The notes beneath the pieces are model-generated. The model was given only the letters and a program-made list of their open reading frames with translations, was not told the DNA's origin and searched no databases. A stretch of 64,000 bases of DNA from Geosiphon pyriformis (Eukaryota > Glomeromycota > Glomeromycetes > Archaeosporales > Geosiphonaceae): positions 30,357 to 94,356 of the forward strand of contig JAAOMT010000258.1 of NCBI GenBank assembly GCA_016748015.1, read 5' to 3'. The translations under genes were made by a program, and so were the position numbers. Positions 37,831 through 50,242 of this stretch are shown piece after piece. The stretch's first letter is position 1; every line of letters begins with the position of its first letter.

Positions 37831-38700
37831 TTAATATTGAGCTCTATTAAAATCTTTGTTTTGAATTAACTTTAGTATTTCTTTTTCAAGTATTGTTTGT
37901 TCGACTCTGTTTCTCACATCTTCTACCTGTGTATTGTTCATTCTTCCTTATTGGTTAATGGTTATGGTTTCCATGTTAGAATGTAACAGTATATTTGAGT
38001 AGTTTCAAAATATGTTGTGTAATTAGTATATTGTTTTAACATGTAGTGTTAAATTTGGTTTCTTTCTGATAAATTCTTCAATTTGCTGTATTATGTCTTA
38101 GTTGAATATTCTCTTGAATTTGTCAATATACAACTCTTGAATATTCAACTTTTGATCTAATTGGTAGTAGTAATATGATATTGGAAGTTGTTCTGTCCAT
38201 TGCTTCTAATTTTTTTTTGTAAGCTCTTCTGTTGATCCTATAATAGGTATTTTCCCAAAAGTGTTCTTCACTTTTTCTATTAAGTTATTTGTCCAGTTTT
38301 TATTATTCTTTGGTGGCTGCTGATATAGTGTATTCTTTGTCTTTCTTTGGGTGTTTTGATAGAATTATTTGGTTGTTAATAACAATTTCTATGTCTAACT
38401 GTTGTTGACTTAAGACCTGGAACAATTGTTGAGCTATAGTGTGAATATGATCTGGTATTTTCAATTTTCTTGGTTGTTTTTGTCATGTATACTGTGTTTT
38501 TATATATTTTTGGTTGTTCAATTTGACGTGTTTGGTTCAATAACTATGATTGGTTTCAGATCTTATGAAATCTCATCTGATTGAACTAGTATTTTTTGTA
38601 TTCTCAGTTGTGGAATGTTATTGGTAGATGATAATACTATCTAGTAATATGGTTTCAGTCGATTACTATGTGCTGCTTTGGCTAAGATTTTATTGTCCCA
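37831..38700 (-). pseudogene. A5 conserved post-integrase domain remnant
   Basis: Minus-strand C-terminal domain ending FNRAQY and TAA (37833-37831), 14 bp before the 3' LTR, as in the other copies. An ...AQQLFQVLSQQQLDIEIVINNQIILSKHP-like start lies near 38435-38350. Stops at Gln and Trp codons. Function unknown. Confidence 0.58.
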
Positions 38701-38719
38701 TTTTAATTTATAAGCTCTG

Positions 38720-39790
38720 TTTCCTAGAATTTCTTTTATGTGAAATGGTCTGTCCCATTTGGGGTCAAATTTTTTGCTTCATTGTTTTTCCACTTTGGTA
38801 CAATGTAAAAGTACTTTGTCTTTAATCTTGAATTCAATTGGTTTATTTGGTAGTTGGTTATTGTGTCATTTTTTTTGCTTTTCTTGTGACTTTTGGATGT
38901 TATTAGCTGCTTTTTGTTGTCTGTTTTCTAGTGTTTCTATTAAGTCATATGTTTTTTTCAACAATGTTTTTTGGAAATTATCTTCTGTTATTGGTTCAAT
39001 TGGATATGTATTAACCTTTATTTCAACTGATAATGTTGCTGTTTTACTGTATACTAATTCAAATAGTATTGTTTATGTGGTATCTTGCTTCATTGTCTGA
39101 TAAGCAAATAATACTGATGGTATGAACAAATCCTATTTGTTCTGGTTTTCTTGACTAATTTTAGTGATTGCTTTATACAATGTTCTGTTAAATCTTTCAA
39201 ATAACCCATTTATTTGTGGATGGTATGGTAATGATAATAGTCTTTTTATCCCAAATCTTTGACTTAATTTTGTCAATATTCTATTCACAAAGTGAGTTCC
39301 TTGATCCAATAATAGTTTTTTTGGACATCCATGTTAACAGATCAGATCTTAATGAATGAATTCAGCAATAGATTCTGCATCTGCTCTTTGAATGGCTTTT
39401 GCTTCTGGCTATTTAGTAAGATAGTTTATGGCTACTGCAATATATCTGTTGCCTCTGCTGGTAATTGTTAATAGTCCAACTAAGTTAATTCTAATGTAAT
39501 CAAATGGTTGTTCCACTTTGATTGGTCTTAATGGTTCACTGGATTTTGTTCCTCTTTTTCTCTGATAAGCATCACAATTTTGAACATATTGGATGATATC
39601 TGAATACATTGATAGCCAATAGTATCTTTTTCTAATTCTTTTCATGGTTGCTTCTTTATGAAAATGTCCTGTTGTTGGATCTGAGTGTATATTGAACAAT
39701 ATTGTCTCTTTCTCTGGTTCTGTAATTACTCTTGTTGGCTGGTCTGGATTTCTTCTGTTTTTTTGATACAGTATATTTTGATGATTGATA
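38720..39790 (-). pseudogene. pol: A5 integrase remnant
   Basis: 39699-39409 is open: TTGHFHKEATMKRIRKRYYW, then NCDAY (last zinc Cys lost, TGT/TGC to TAT) and RINLVGLLTI (first catalytic Asp to Asn). The second Asp is kept in LLLDQGTHF (about 39316-39290). The Trp and Gln stops match those of other copies. Confidence 0.82.
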
Positions 39791-39949
39791 AAATATTTTA
39801 ATTGTTGTTTTATGTTGTTTTATTTTTTTTGAGATAATTTCTCCTTAAACAATTGGGTATTTATATAATGTTGAAGTTGTTGGTATTTTTGTATATTTAT
39901 CTTTTGTTATATTTTTGGGTTGAAATGTTTTTAGATTTGTTTTATTTGC

Positions 39950-41330
39950 GACAAACCATCAGCATTTCCATTGTTTTTTCTTTTTTTATAATGTACTGTA
40001 TAATTGAATGGTAAAAGTTCTATTTTTCATCTGGTATGGTGGTCGTCTCCAAATTTTTGCTTCTGGATTGAAGTCAATTCTTTGTGATCTGTATATATTT
40101 CAAACTTTTGGCTCAAGTATTTTTTCTATTTCATAACTGCCCAATAAATTGCTAAGTGTTCTAATGCTAAGTTCCATAGTTCTTTTCAGTTGGACTTAAG
40201 CTTTTACTGGTATAAGCTACTAGATGTTCTTTTCCATCTGGTCTTTTTTGTGATAGTACAGCTCCTAATGCTTGACTTGATGTGTCAGTAGTAATAATGA
40301 ATAACTTACTATAATTTGAATAGATCAGTACTGGAGCTTGAATAAGCTTTCTTCTTAATGTCTCAAAAGTTTCTTGCTGGGTTTCTGTTTATTCATACTT
40401 GGTATTCTTTATTTGAAGCTGGTGCAGTGGTTAAGCTATTTTAGAAAAATCTTTGATAAAGTGGCAGTAGTATCCAGCAAATCCCAAAAATGCTCTCAAT
40501 TCTGTGAGATTATTTGGTACTGGAAAGTTTTTAACAGTCTCTATCTTATCTGAATCTGTTTTAATAGCATTTTTGCTCACAACATATTCCAAAAATTTGA
40601 GTTCAGTTTTTCCAAAAAAGCATTTAGTAGCATTTAGCTTTAATTTCACTCTTCTCAACCTTTTAAATACTTGTTGAAGATAATGTAGATGATCATCAAA
40701 TGTTTTGGAAAACATGTTGGTGTCATTTAAGTAAACAACTACTAATTTCTACAGTAGTCTAGTATAAACAATTTCTATAAACCATTGAAATATTGCTGGA
40801 GCATTCATCAAGCCAAATAACATGACTTCAAACTCAAAATTTCTCTCTCTGGTGGTAAATACTGTTTTTTCTTTATTGGCTAGATGTATGGCTACTTGCC
40901 AGTAACTACTATCTAAGTCCAGTATTGAGAACCATTTATTTTTTCTAAAGTGTCAAATAGTTCTTGGATCTTTAGAGTTGGATAACTATTATCTTTAGTT
41001 ACTCCATTCAGTTTTCAATAGTCTACACAAAAATGGATCTTTCTATTTTTTTTTCATACTAGTATTACTGGTAATGACCATGAGTTTATTGATGGCTGAA
41101 TTAGTCTGTTGTCAAGCATTCGATTAATTTCTTGATAAATGATTTTATGGCTGGCTGGTAGTACTCTATATGCTCTTTGTTTTATTGGCATTGCATCTCC
41201 AGTCTTGATTTGGTGCTGGATTATGTTGGTGTAACCAAATTCATTTTCACTAGCAAAGATGTTATTGAAATTGCTGAGTAATATTTTTAGTTGTATCTGT
41301 TGAAGTGGGTCTAGATTTCCCATGTTTATC
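39950..41330 (-). pseudogene. pol: A5 reverse transcriptase and RNase H remnant
   Basis: RT starts near 41323 (MGNLDPLQQIQLKILLSNFN). YWQVA is intact here (about 40905-40890). The active site reads YLND (40733-40722): the first Asp changed by GAT to AAT. The thumb is open at 40715-40431. RNase H follows (ITTDTSSQALGA, 40300-40260) with its Asp kept. Confidence 0.84.
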
Positions 41331-41661
41331 TGTTTTAATTGTTTTGGTTAGAGCAGATAACATTTGCTTTATCTATAGATGATTTGTGATGTGATGTCTA
41401 CATATCTGCAAAGCTGTGGAAAATTTGGAATGTGGTTTGGTAGTTGATCCTCAACTTCAGTGGTTAAATATCCAATGATAGTTCCTTTTGGTATTTTAAT
41501 GACACTTCATATTGTGTTGTAGATGAGAATTTTGATATTTTTGGGGCTTTTGGCTAATATGTAGAGATTAGTGAGTCCAATCTCTCCTGATTCACAAATG
41601 GTGACTTCTGCTTCAAACAACTGAGCTTAATTTTTTACTTCTCTTTTTATAGTTAACTTAT
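41331..41661 (-). pseudogene. A5 dUTPase-to-RT linker remnant
   Basis: On the minus strand, CESGEIGLTNLYILAKSPKN and later GYLTTEVEDQLPNHIPNFPQ match A6 56281-56571. The homology stops at 41661, exactly where the family B LTR begins (TGTTATGGCT), so the rest of the dUTPase is absent. Confidence 0.72.
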
Positions 41662-41753
41662 TGTTATGGCTAAAACTTATACTTCTTATTAATTATTACA
41701 TGTATTAATCATTGATGTCACATAAATTAGCCACTTTATTTTTAGTAAGTGAT

Positions 41754-41823
41754 CATTGACCTGATCAATGACCTAACCATTGACCTGATTATTGACCTAG
41801 TCATTGACCTGATTATTGATCAC
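41754..41823 (+). repeat. 12-bp tandem array in family B LTR
   Basis: Five to six units of 12 bp with consensus CATTGACCTGAT, alternating with variants CAATGACCTAAC and TATTGACCTAGT. It is flanked by an inverted pair AGTGATCA (41748-41755) and TGATCACT (41818-41825). It lies just upstream of the TATA box, so an upstream activating array is a plausible role. Confidence 0.8.
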
Positions 41824-41833
41824 TTTTGATAGC

Positions 41834-41840
41834 TATATAA
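41834..41840 (+). promoter_or_regulatory. TATA box of family B LTR
   Basis: TATATAA, 10 bp after the 12-bp array. Its position inside the LTR fits a U3 core promoter. Confidence 0.55.
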
Positions 41841-42368
41841 GTGATAAATTTTTTAGCTGTAGAAAAACATGTAAGAATCAATGTAAGAATAAAGAAAATC
41901 AAATAAATAAAATAACAACTTTTATCTTAATCTTTTTTATCACTAATTTCTCTTTTCTTACTTTCAAATATCTGAACATCTTAAAAGATAAAAGATTACT
42001 TGTTGGTTATTTCCTACTCTTTTCCTAAAACATGTAATTGCAGCATTTGAAGATTATTAAAGAAAATGTAATTAAAGAGTATATCTAATACTTGATATTG
42101 AATTCTAAGAGCACCGAGATAAGGCATAGAATTATACCAGACATGATTATTTGTTGACAGTATGGACTATCTCTCTATCTTCAGATTTTCCAGTTACTTT
42201 GAAAAGTATAGTGACTGAGATATTTTATGAGACTGATCTTGCACATTAAATCTATACTTATTCAATTCGCTCTTTAAAGCTGAATTCTCTTTGATTCCTT
42301 TCATCACCCTACAATCCTGTTCTTCTTTGCTATCTGTTAGCTTGTTACTCCAACTTGTAACATAAAAG

Positions 42369-42385
42369 TGGTGCTCCCTATGAAG
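42369..42385 (+). other. Family B primer-binding site
   Basis: TGGTGCTCCCTATGAAG begins 6 bp after the LTR end. Family A A6 has TGGTGCTCCCTGTGAAG at 51733-51749, so both families probably use the same tRNA primer. Confidence 0.7.
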
Positions 42386-42539
42386 TTGTCAAAATTCATC
42401 TGGTTTTTTATTGTATGGGTGATTATTCATACCTGCCATAACAATCAAAAAAACATTTTAAAGCACACAACAAAAACAATCTAAACTTTATTGAACTCAA
42501 TTTTTTGCCCTTCTGCTTGATTTGCTTCCCATTAAAAAA

Positions 42540-43920
42540 CAATCCAGCATACAATTCTAAGACTTTTGGAACTGGTTCCTGAATGAACATTCAGCTAAAA
42601 CCTACACAGCTTATACAACCTATTACTTTGACCAAGCTTATTTTGAAGACAACTTTGAAGAAAAAAACAACAGTATCAATCAGCTTTTATATTTTGCAAC
42701 CTTTGAACAACAGCCTCCTGATTTTGAATATTTGTATTATCAAATCCACATTTGGATTACTGCTCATCAATCAACAGAAACTTCTCTTAAAACAGAAGAA
42801 GAAAGCTATCAAACTGCTTTTGTTTTTAATCTCTTTTTAAGTGAATTAGAACACTCCACACAAACAATTACACCTAAACCAATGGCTTAAGACCCTCTGC
42901 AACAAAATATTCTAATTGCTTTCCAAGATATTCAAACTGCTTTAGGGCAAAGAAACAACACTCTATTACCATTATTCAGAAGTGATGTCCAAGACCCAAT
43001 TGAATAGCTGAATGATTTTGAGAGAGCTGCCACAACAAACCAATATGATAATGAATACAAGTTTTAAATCATTTGTGACTACCTCCAAGGCTCTCCTGCT
43101 ACTTGGTTCTCACAAAAAACCAATGCCAATGCTCAGAAAAGAATTATTAGATGGGCATGGCAAATGCTGGAGAAGACAACACCTCTTTCACTATCTGGTT
43201 TGAAACAAAATTTAGAACTCCCATATTAATCTCCAAATGATGTATGGAATTAGAAAAAAAAACTCAAGACCATGGTAAGGTTGTGACAAAATATGCCAAA
43301 GCAATAAGAAAACTCATTAAACGGGTAGACTCTGGAAGAAATTGGACAAAAGAGCAAAAAATACATTTTTTTATAAAAGAACTGAGAACTGATCTATTAT
43401 ATGCTCTTTGGCCCCTTCTGGCCTTGAAAAATAATTCCACAATAGATATGGCCATTAAACTTGCTCAAAAAATAGAAGACAATCAAAAGATACACCTAGG
43501 ATCCATACTTCCAGTTTTTGTTCTTGCTTCTGTTATGGCTCCTGCTTTTCAAATGGCTGCTACTTCTTTTGCTGCCCAAACTCAAGACCCAAATGAACAG
43601 TTAATAGATAGACTTACAGCTAATCTTGCCTGGCTATTAGAACCATTAACCCAAGCAGTCAGAGACAACCAGCAACCCCAAAGATCCAGATTTGAACCCT
43701 GTTTCAATCAGTCCCAACAATCATCATATTAAAGACAGCAAAATTGTGGCCCACCTGTATGCTATCATTGTGGACTAACTGGACACTTTTCCAGAGACTG
43801 TAACAATCTTTTATTGCCTCCTCCAGCTCCCAAAAATAATAACATCCAGAATAACTGACCCAATAATATTAATGTTCCCAATCAAAGACCCAATCATGCC
43901 AACATCAATTTCTTTGGAGA
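42540..43920 (+). pseudogene. gag: Family B gag with CCHC knuckle
   Basis: The reading frame starting near 42560 (FWNWFLNEHSAKTYTAYTTY, acidic middle) runs to about 43220 with two stops (Trp or Gln positions), then continues in another frame at 43244-43732 (TKYAKAIRKLIKRVDSGRNW, WTKEQKIHFFIKELR), a capsid-like segment. The knuckle CYHCGLTGHFSRDC (CX2CX4HX4C) is intact at 43760-43801. No poly-Gln tract, unlike family A. Confidence 0.78.
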
Positions 43921-44118
43921 GAATCCCTTAGTTGAAGCTACTGTTTACCAGTTTTTAAACTGATAGGTGCACCTCCAAAAGGTGAGAATGCAAGTCAACT
44001 AAAAGAAAACCTTTTTTATGCTTTTAACCTAACTGATCATGATCATAATATAGATGAACTAGCAATTAACACCTCTGAATCAACCTGAAAGAAGAAAAAA
44101 GCCAATGTTGATTTTGTC

Positions 44119-44618
44119 TTGGATCCAAACAAAACATCCAAATTATCTGGTGATAACAATGAACCATCAAAAACTAAGGTTTTTAAAAATCCTCCAAAGT
44201 TGGAACCTCCAGAAATTGTACAAAAATCTGGACCCTATTCTGTTGTTAAAGATTTCATGGAAACTCCAGCACACATTACATTTGGCCAACTAATGATTCA
44301 TCCACAGTTCAGAAAAAATCTTTGCAAATTATTGATACCAAAGAAAAAGACACCAAAGACCAATAAATATTCATGTCAAGTTAGACTTGCTGACAATAGT
44401 AATGTTACCCCTCTCATTTGTAAAGCCCAAGTGGCTGGTTATTTCATTAATCTGATTCTGAATAGTGAATCATCTATTAGCATTATTGCCAAACACTTTT
44501 TAGAAGCAATTGGCAGAAAGATTGATAAACCATTTACAAGACCAATAACCAATATACATGGTAACAAAAAGAAAGATCTAGGTATAGCCAAAGTAATAAA
44601 TGACAGAGTTTATTGGCT
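44119..44618 (+). pseudogene. Family B protease, truncated
   Basis: An open stretch from about 44119: linker, then VAGYFINLILNSESSISIIA. The catalytic triad DSG reads NSE (44461-44469), two G-to-A changes (GAT to AAT, GGA to GAA). The frame then runs into A5-derived sequence; the true homology ends near 44618. Confidence 0.75.
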
Positions 44619-46450
44619 AATAAGTTGGTAGTTGATAGATTGGCTGTTGTGTCATAGATAGGTAATTCAGTTGATATGGTGTTAGGTTGGATTGATAATT
44701 CAGAGCTTGAAACCAGTAATTGGGATTTCGATATTGATTTTTCGATTGTGAATTATTATTATAAAATCAGTAGTTGGCTTTAATGTGATCTTATTTACCA
44801 CAGTTATAGCAGACACATGTTTCTTGTTGCCATGGCTGATTTGAAAATAAATACGACTGATTTTAGAAATAATTTGTGTTTCTTAGATTATTGTGCTATT
44901 GTGGTGTTTGATAAATTGCATAATTGTCAGCTAAATATCCTTCCAATTTCTGATTAATTAATTTACTAAGTTGTTTCAATTTGGAATCCAAGTTAAATGA
45001 TTCATTTATGACTAGGTTAACAGCTTGGGCATGATTTGTTTTAAGTTCTGCCAATTCAAAATCTCTCACATTAGTGACTGCATTTTGGAGAGTTTGTGGG
45101 TGCATTGAGTGTACGTGTTGAAAAAGACTACTGTACAGTCCATGAATGAACTGGTTTAGGATCTGTAGTACTGTAAAATAATCAGCCTGAATTGCTTGAA
45201 TTTGGTGCAAGTTCTTGTGGAAGCATCCCAAGTAAGTGGTAACTGCTTTAGTTTCTTCCTGTTTAATTATAGTGAAAGCGTTGGCCAGATAATTAATGCT
45301 GTTATTATTACTGAAATATTCCAAGAATGCAGTTTTAAATTCCAGAAATGTTTGAGATTTAATGACTAGACTCTAATACCATGAGTTGGGAGTATCCTGT
45401 AGAAAATAAGGAATTACTTGAAGGGCTCTGTTGTTATTCTATCCATTGGCTGCAATGACTTTTTCCACATCATTAAGCCATACTTGGGCGTCGTCCTTTT
45501 TACTAGTAAATTTCTCTATTTTAGTGATTGGAGTGTAAGCCATTGGTTATTGTTGTGATTGCTGCTGAATTTGTTGTTGGAGTAGCAGTTGTGGCTGTTG
45601 TTGCTGTTCAGCAATTGGTGAAGCTGGTGGTAAATTAATCACAATTACTGGAAATAAGTATTGGTGAATTATGTCAGAGTTTTGATTATTTTGGTTTTCC
45701 AGAGTTTGATTAACCAGAGTTTTAATTTCTGAATTTTCTAGGATTGAGTTTTGCTTGTTAACTTTCTGATTACCACTCTCTTTTTCTTTGGAGTCAGTTA
45801 TTTCCCAAGGACTAACAGCTCCGAAATCTGGTTGTGGTGGTGGTAATTGAATTCCTGATGACATTGGGGATTGTGATTTAAATTCTTTGAAAAAATTGTC
45901 ATATGTTCCTAATAACTCTGCTTTCTTTTGTTTACTTTGGAATAAAATTTTGTTTAGCGGTGTTGTTGTGTTTGCTGTAGCTGTGCTTATTATATTGATA
46001 GTGCTTCTGGGTGTGTGGTGATATGATAGATTAGCAGGTGAATCAAATCTTTGTTTTTTCCAAGTGGGTAGTTGGATTTGCTTTGGTGTTCCCACTGGTG
46101 TTTATAATCTTCTTTTTCTTTTGTCGACAAAAGTGATAAAAAATCTCTGTTTGGTGTATTTTTCAATTTCTCTGTTTATTTCTGTAATTAAAGGTGCAAA
46201 TAGGTAGTTTTGTAAAAGGGTGGTGTTTTGGAGCAATTCACTGAAGAAGTTGTTGAAGGTAGATTCTGGATCTCTTTGGCCTCCTAAATAGTATACAATT
46301 CTCTCGTTGACATAGCAATTGAAAGCTAATTCTGTTGGCTAACTATTATTTGTTAATCCGAATTGAGTATGATAGTATTAGAATAAGGATTTCACAAATC
46401 CCAAGTGGTTGTTCCTATTTCTTCAGATTCTGCCACTGTTTGGATGAGAT
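44619..46450 (-). pseudogene. gag: A5 gag remnant
   Basis: On the minus strand: N-terminal part near 46440-46100; proline/Gln-rich part open at 46095-45547 with a terminal poly-Gln tract; capsid-like part open at 45324-44896 (EYFSNNNSINYLANAFTIIK). A CCHC knuckle (CYNCGK, stop, DHIKANY) at about 44825-44780 has lost its last Cys. The codon at 45849-45847 is CAA where A2 and A6 carry TGA. Homology ends at about 44619 at the junction with family B. Confidence 0.83.
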
Positions 46451-46498
46451 TGTTGGTGCTGGTTCTCTGTAGGATTATACCTTACAAGGAGCACCAAA

Positions 46499-47368
46499 TA
46501 TTACAGATGATTATTTAGGGTCTCAAAGCAAATAACAAATCTGTAACTTGGTGCTTGATTAATACTCTGGCATAGATATCTGAAGGTTTTATTGATCTAA
46601 AAGTTTGTTGTAGAGTTTTTTGTATAATGGACAGAGATTTAACAATTGTTTCAGTAGTCTCCTGGAATTACAATTCTATCAAATTTCTTTCTCAATGTGG
46701 TGGCCAGTAATCCTTCTGGTAAGCTATTTTCAAATCTATGAGTGTTTTACTCTTGTTTTATGGGTCTTTTACCAGTTACTATGACATCTGTATCTCAGTG
46801 CTTAATCCTTAATCAATTTAGTAAAATCACAAAAATAACCAAAAAAATAAAATAAAAAAAGATAAAGAAATAACAAAAGAAATAAAAATAAAAGAAGACA
46901 AAAAATAACAAAAGCAATACCAAGTTAGTATCCTGTTAATAGCCGTGATCAAAAGCTATTGTTTCAGTGTGATTAAGTATCAATTACTATCAACATTTCA
47001 TGTTGATAGTGGAAGTAAATTTAAGATAGAGAATAATTATTTATTGATATTTGTGGATGGAAAGATTGCTTAGATAAAATTTAAACTAAGAGGTCTGTCT
47101 TTTTTACTTCTAATGCTACCATTATATATACATAATTTGGGTTCTATGAGATCGTTTACATTCTCGAGCAATATGCTATAATTTCTCAAGCAATGCTCAT
47201 ATTGCTTAGCAATGTGCCATATTTTCTTGATATTGCTCCACATTGCTGAGCAATGTGCTGTGATTTCTGATATTGCTCCACATTGTTAAGCAATGTGCTC
47301 ACATGCTAACTACTACTTTCTTATTGGCCTACTATTTTCTATATCTGTTTTCTTTTTTATAAATAATA
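46499..47368 (-). repeat. A5 5' LTR
   Basis: 870 bp on the minus strand, starting TATTATTTAT (47368) and ending CATCTGTAATA (46499), followed by a TTTGGTGCTCC primer site. U3 palindromic TTGCTNAGCAA repeats at 47160-47300; TATATATA at 47123-47130. It matches 36946-37816 closely. Confidence 0.85.
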
Positions 47369-47372
47369 GTAT
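47369..47372. repeat. 4-bp target duplication of A5 (right)
   Basis: GTAT, partner of GTGC at 36942-36945. LINE1 ORF2 coding sequence lies directly to the right. Confidence 0.6.
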
Positions 47373-50242
47373 GGTGTTCAAACAGATGACCAAGAATCTC
47401 AGGTGCATTGAAGAAACTAATCACTGCAGCAAAATTGGCTTTAGCTTGTACTTGCTCAAAAGGTTTCAAATCATATAGAGATGGATGGTACAATGCCTTA
47501 ATGGGGAAATATTTTGGCAAAAATGCCTTAGCCCTAAGTTCTTTCCTAATTATGATATCCCACTTTTAACACACACTCTTAAAGCTGAAGAACTGCTGAA
47601 ACCAGATAAGAGAACTGCTTATTTAACACTGCTTTTCTAAGAACCAAATTCGAAAAAAACCTAACATCCACATGTGCCTTAATGAAACTTGGTTTTAAAA
47701 GACCCTCTATAGACAAAAAAATACCAAAATACCTATGAGATTCACCCTTTCTCGCAACAGAAATAGGTTGGCTACTGATGTACAAAAAGGCATTCTTTAC
47801 TCTCTGATTGATAAGAATTGCCACAGTTTTGTTATTGTTAATGGAAATATTATTTACATTAAAAAATTCACTTGCAATGTTTAGAATATACTGTGTTAAG
47901 GCCTGGCCATTACCGACCCAGATTGTATCATCAACAAAAGCACCTGCAGCAAAAAAAAATAACATGCCACCACTAAATTCAACTCTGCCAGACTTTACTA
48001 CAAAATTTGAATTGATTCTGTAGCCACACAAATGTTCTTGTCTCTTGATTTTGCACAACAGAGAATCATAAAAAATCTTCCAGAGAAGTAGAAAAAACAC
48101 TTTATCTTGATCCAAACCATCATGAACAATGTAATCATTTGACAAACCAAAATCAGTCATAATCTTATTAATTCTATTCTCATGGATATTCCCAAAAAAC
48201 TTAATAAATCTGCTATACATTTTAATTCACTTCAAATTGGACTTCAAACAATACCATCTAACCAAATTATAAGCTTTATGCATATTCTGTAGAACCAGCC
48301 AAATTTCCCAGTCCTTTTTCAAAGCATCCTCTACAATCAAACCAATGGCAAACACTGGGAACTAAGTTGAAATACCTCTTAGAACTGAAAAATTGTTATC
48401 ACAAAGAATGTCAAATTTGCTGCAAACCAAGGAAATCCAATTTGACAAAACCTTGGATAAAATCTTTCTTGCTGTCTCAATTAGAGCAATTGGCCTAGTG
48501 TTAATCAGAATGCCATCACATTTATAGGGCTTGGAGATTATAGAAACTCAGGCTTTCTTCCACAAATCAGGTACATCACCAGCTCTTAAACAAGAATTTA
48601 GCAAATCAAGAAGACAAGCCAACACTTCAGCACTACTGTGCTTCCACAACTCATTAGTTATACCAGAAAGACCAACAGCCTTGCCATCAAGCAGCTCACT
48701 GATAATCAGAGACAATTCACTCAAACTAATATTACTCATCATGCCTAAGAAGGCATTATCATTCACATGATTTAAAAGGACATACTGACAAGCCCACAAA
48801 CCAGACAAAGCTGAAGGAATCTTCCACCTGCAGGTCTAGCCCATCATGATTTCATTCACTTTAGACCAAATCTCTATGGGATCCAAAATCAATTCATCAT
48901 CAACTACCAAATGATCTAACACAACTTTGCAAAAAGAATGCTCTAAGACACTTCTAATCATCCCACCTTTGTTAGAATTAAAACTCTCCATACGTTTGTC
49001 TATTATGTCCCTAATGTGTTTGTATTTAGCCAACTCAGCCTCGTAGTATTTGGATTTCTAATAATATTTCCTGACTTTTGACAAAAGACTGCACAGCTCA
49101 TGTAACTTTGAACCATTTTTAAGCAAAACAACAATCTCTGAAGCCTTAACAGCATCAAAAATTGACCAAACCCAAACAAGACAATCCACTTTCACCAACT
49201 TATCCAAGCACAAACTTTTTGTAATCCTGGCAACCAAAAATTTCAGCTTAAAAAACTTCAAAGACTGTTTGTTTTTAGGACTATTAAATTCACAAAACCA
49301 ATGCTTGGAGAAAGTTTCATCAGCTAAATTGCAAACAGCACTTCTCAACATCTTTTACATCCCATTCAGATCCCCTTTTTCTTTCAAGACCAAAAAGATA
49401 TCCAAAAGCAAAGACAACCTGATCAAAGAACAATCCCTAAAACAACCCTATTTGACAGCATCTGCATCTTTAATCTTATACTTCCAGCAGACTTTATTAG
49501 CCTGCTTGCAAATACCATTCAGACAAGCATCAACCAAGCCTCCCAACCCAACTGAGATCCCAACCATATTATGATTGGTTTCAAAAAATTCAGACACAGA
49601 AACAACACTATGGCCAACAACAGCAGAAAAAAGAACCTCATTCACAAAAACATAATCAATAGTTTTTTTAACTCCTCAGGAATTCCTCCAAATAGGCAAC
49701 TTACTCAGAAAATGACCATCCAGTGAGTTGACCAATCCCAAATCTGAACACTTTCTAAAACTAGCATATCTCCTAGCACTGTCTTTATTAAAATCTCCAC
49801 CAACAACCACAAAAAAACTATTATTAACCATCTTAAAGATGAGTAAGTTAATGTTAAAAGCTTGAGCAAAATGTGTCTTGGCTGAAATATTAGCATACAA
49901 ACCCAGAAAAGTAACTGAAAGCTTATTTTTAAACAACAAATAAACAAAGATAACCTAACCAGGAACCTCCTCAACTTTTAAAACATGCCAAGCCAAGGAA
50001 ATATTTATAACCACAGCCATACTCATACCAAGAAAACTTTCTACCAGACCAGATGTAAAAATTTTGACACTCTCAAACTTGTTCTTAATCCAAAGACCAG
50101 CACTTGCTCTTAACTTAGTCTCAATGAGAAAGAAAACCATATTACCAGATTCTAGATGCCAATGAACAATGTCTTTTTGTTTCTCTAAATTAGTCATGCT
50201 CCTGATGTTACAAATAGCCACTTTCCAAACTAGACCATTCAT
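47373..50242 (-). pseudogene. LINE1 ORF2, N-terminal part: endonuclease and reverse transcriptase
   Basis: ORF2 starts at ATG 50242, overlapping the ORF1 stop as ATGA. The APE-type endonuclease covers about 50240-49680 (VAICNIRSM, ETKL with catalytic Glu, VVVGGDFNKDS). RT domain: GKAVGLSGITNELWK (about 48680), RPIALIETARKILSKVLSNW (about 48505-48450), catalytic FVDD in AGAFVDDTIWVGNG (about 47945). Most segments share one frame with a few stops; a frameshift with a small deletion lies near 47575, after which RAKAFLPKYFP and EILGHLFEHH continue. Confidence 0.84.

Larger units (their letters stand above)
41662..42362 (+). repeat. Family B 5' LTR
   Basis: It starts TGTTATGGCT and ends CTTGTAACA (701 bp). 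It carries a 12-bp tandem array (41754-41823), a TATA box (41834-41840) and short direct repeats near the R/U5 boundary. It is unrelated to the family A LTR apart from the terminal motif. Confidence 0.72.
41662..44618 (+). mobile_element. Ty3/gypsy family B, 3' truncated, within A5
   Basis: A different LTR element in the opposite orientation: LTR 41662-42362, primer site, gag with CCHC knuckle, and protease ending at about 44618. RT, RNase H, integrase and 3' LTR are missing. About 2.6 kb of A5 is missing too, so insertion was probably followed by a deletion joining B protease to A5 gag-distal sequence. Confidence 0.78.
36946..47368 (-). mobile_element. Ty3/gypsy family A copy A5, inserted in LINE1 ORF2
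   Basis: Minus-strand A copy with both LTRs (5' LTR 47368-46499, 3' LTR 37816-36946). The interval from after the gag knuckle to the last third of dUTPase is missing, replaced by a plus-strand fragment of family B (41662-44618). The remaining gag, RT, integrase and C-terminal parts are moderately preserved. Confidence 0.87.

Noticed and set aside
44105-44293. Separate short ORF overlapping the family B protease
   Set aside because: It is an alternative-frame shadow of the protease reading frame with no recognisable motifs.
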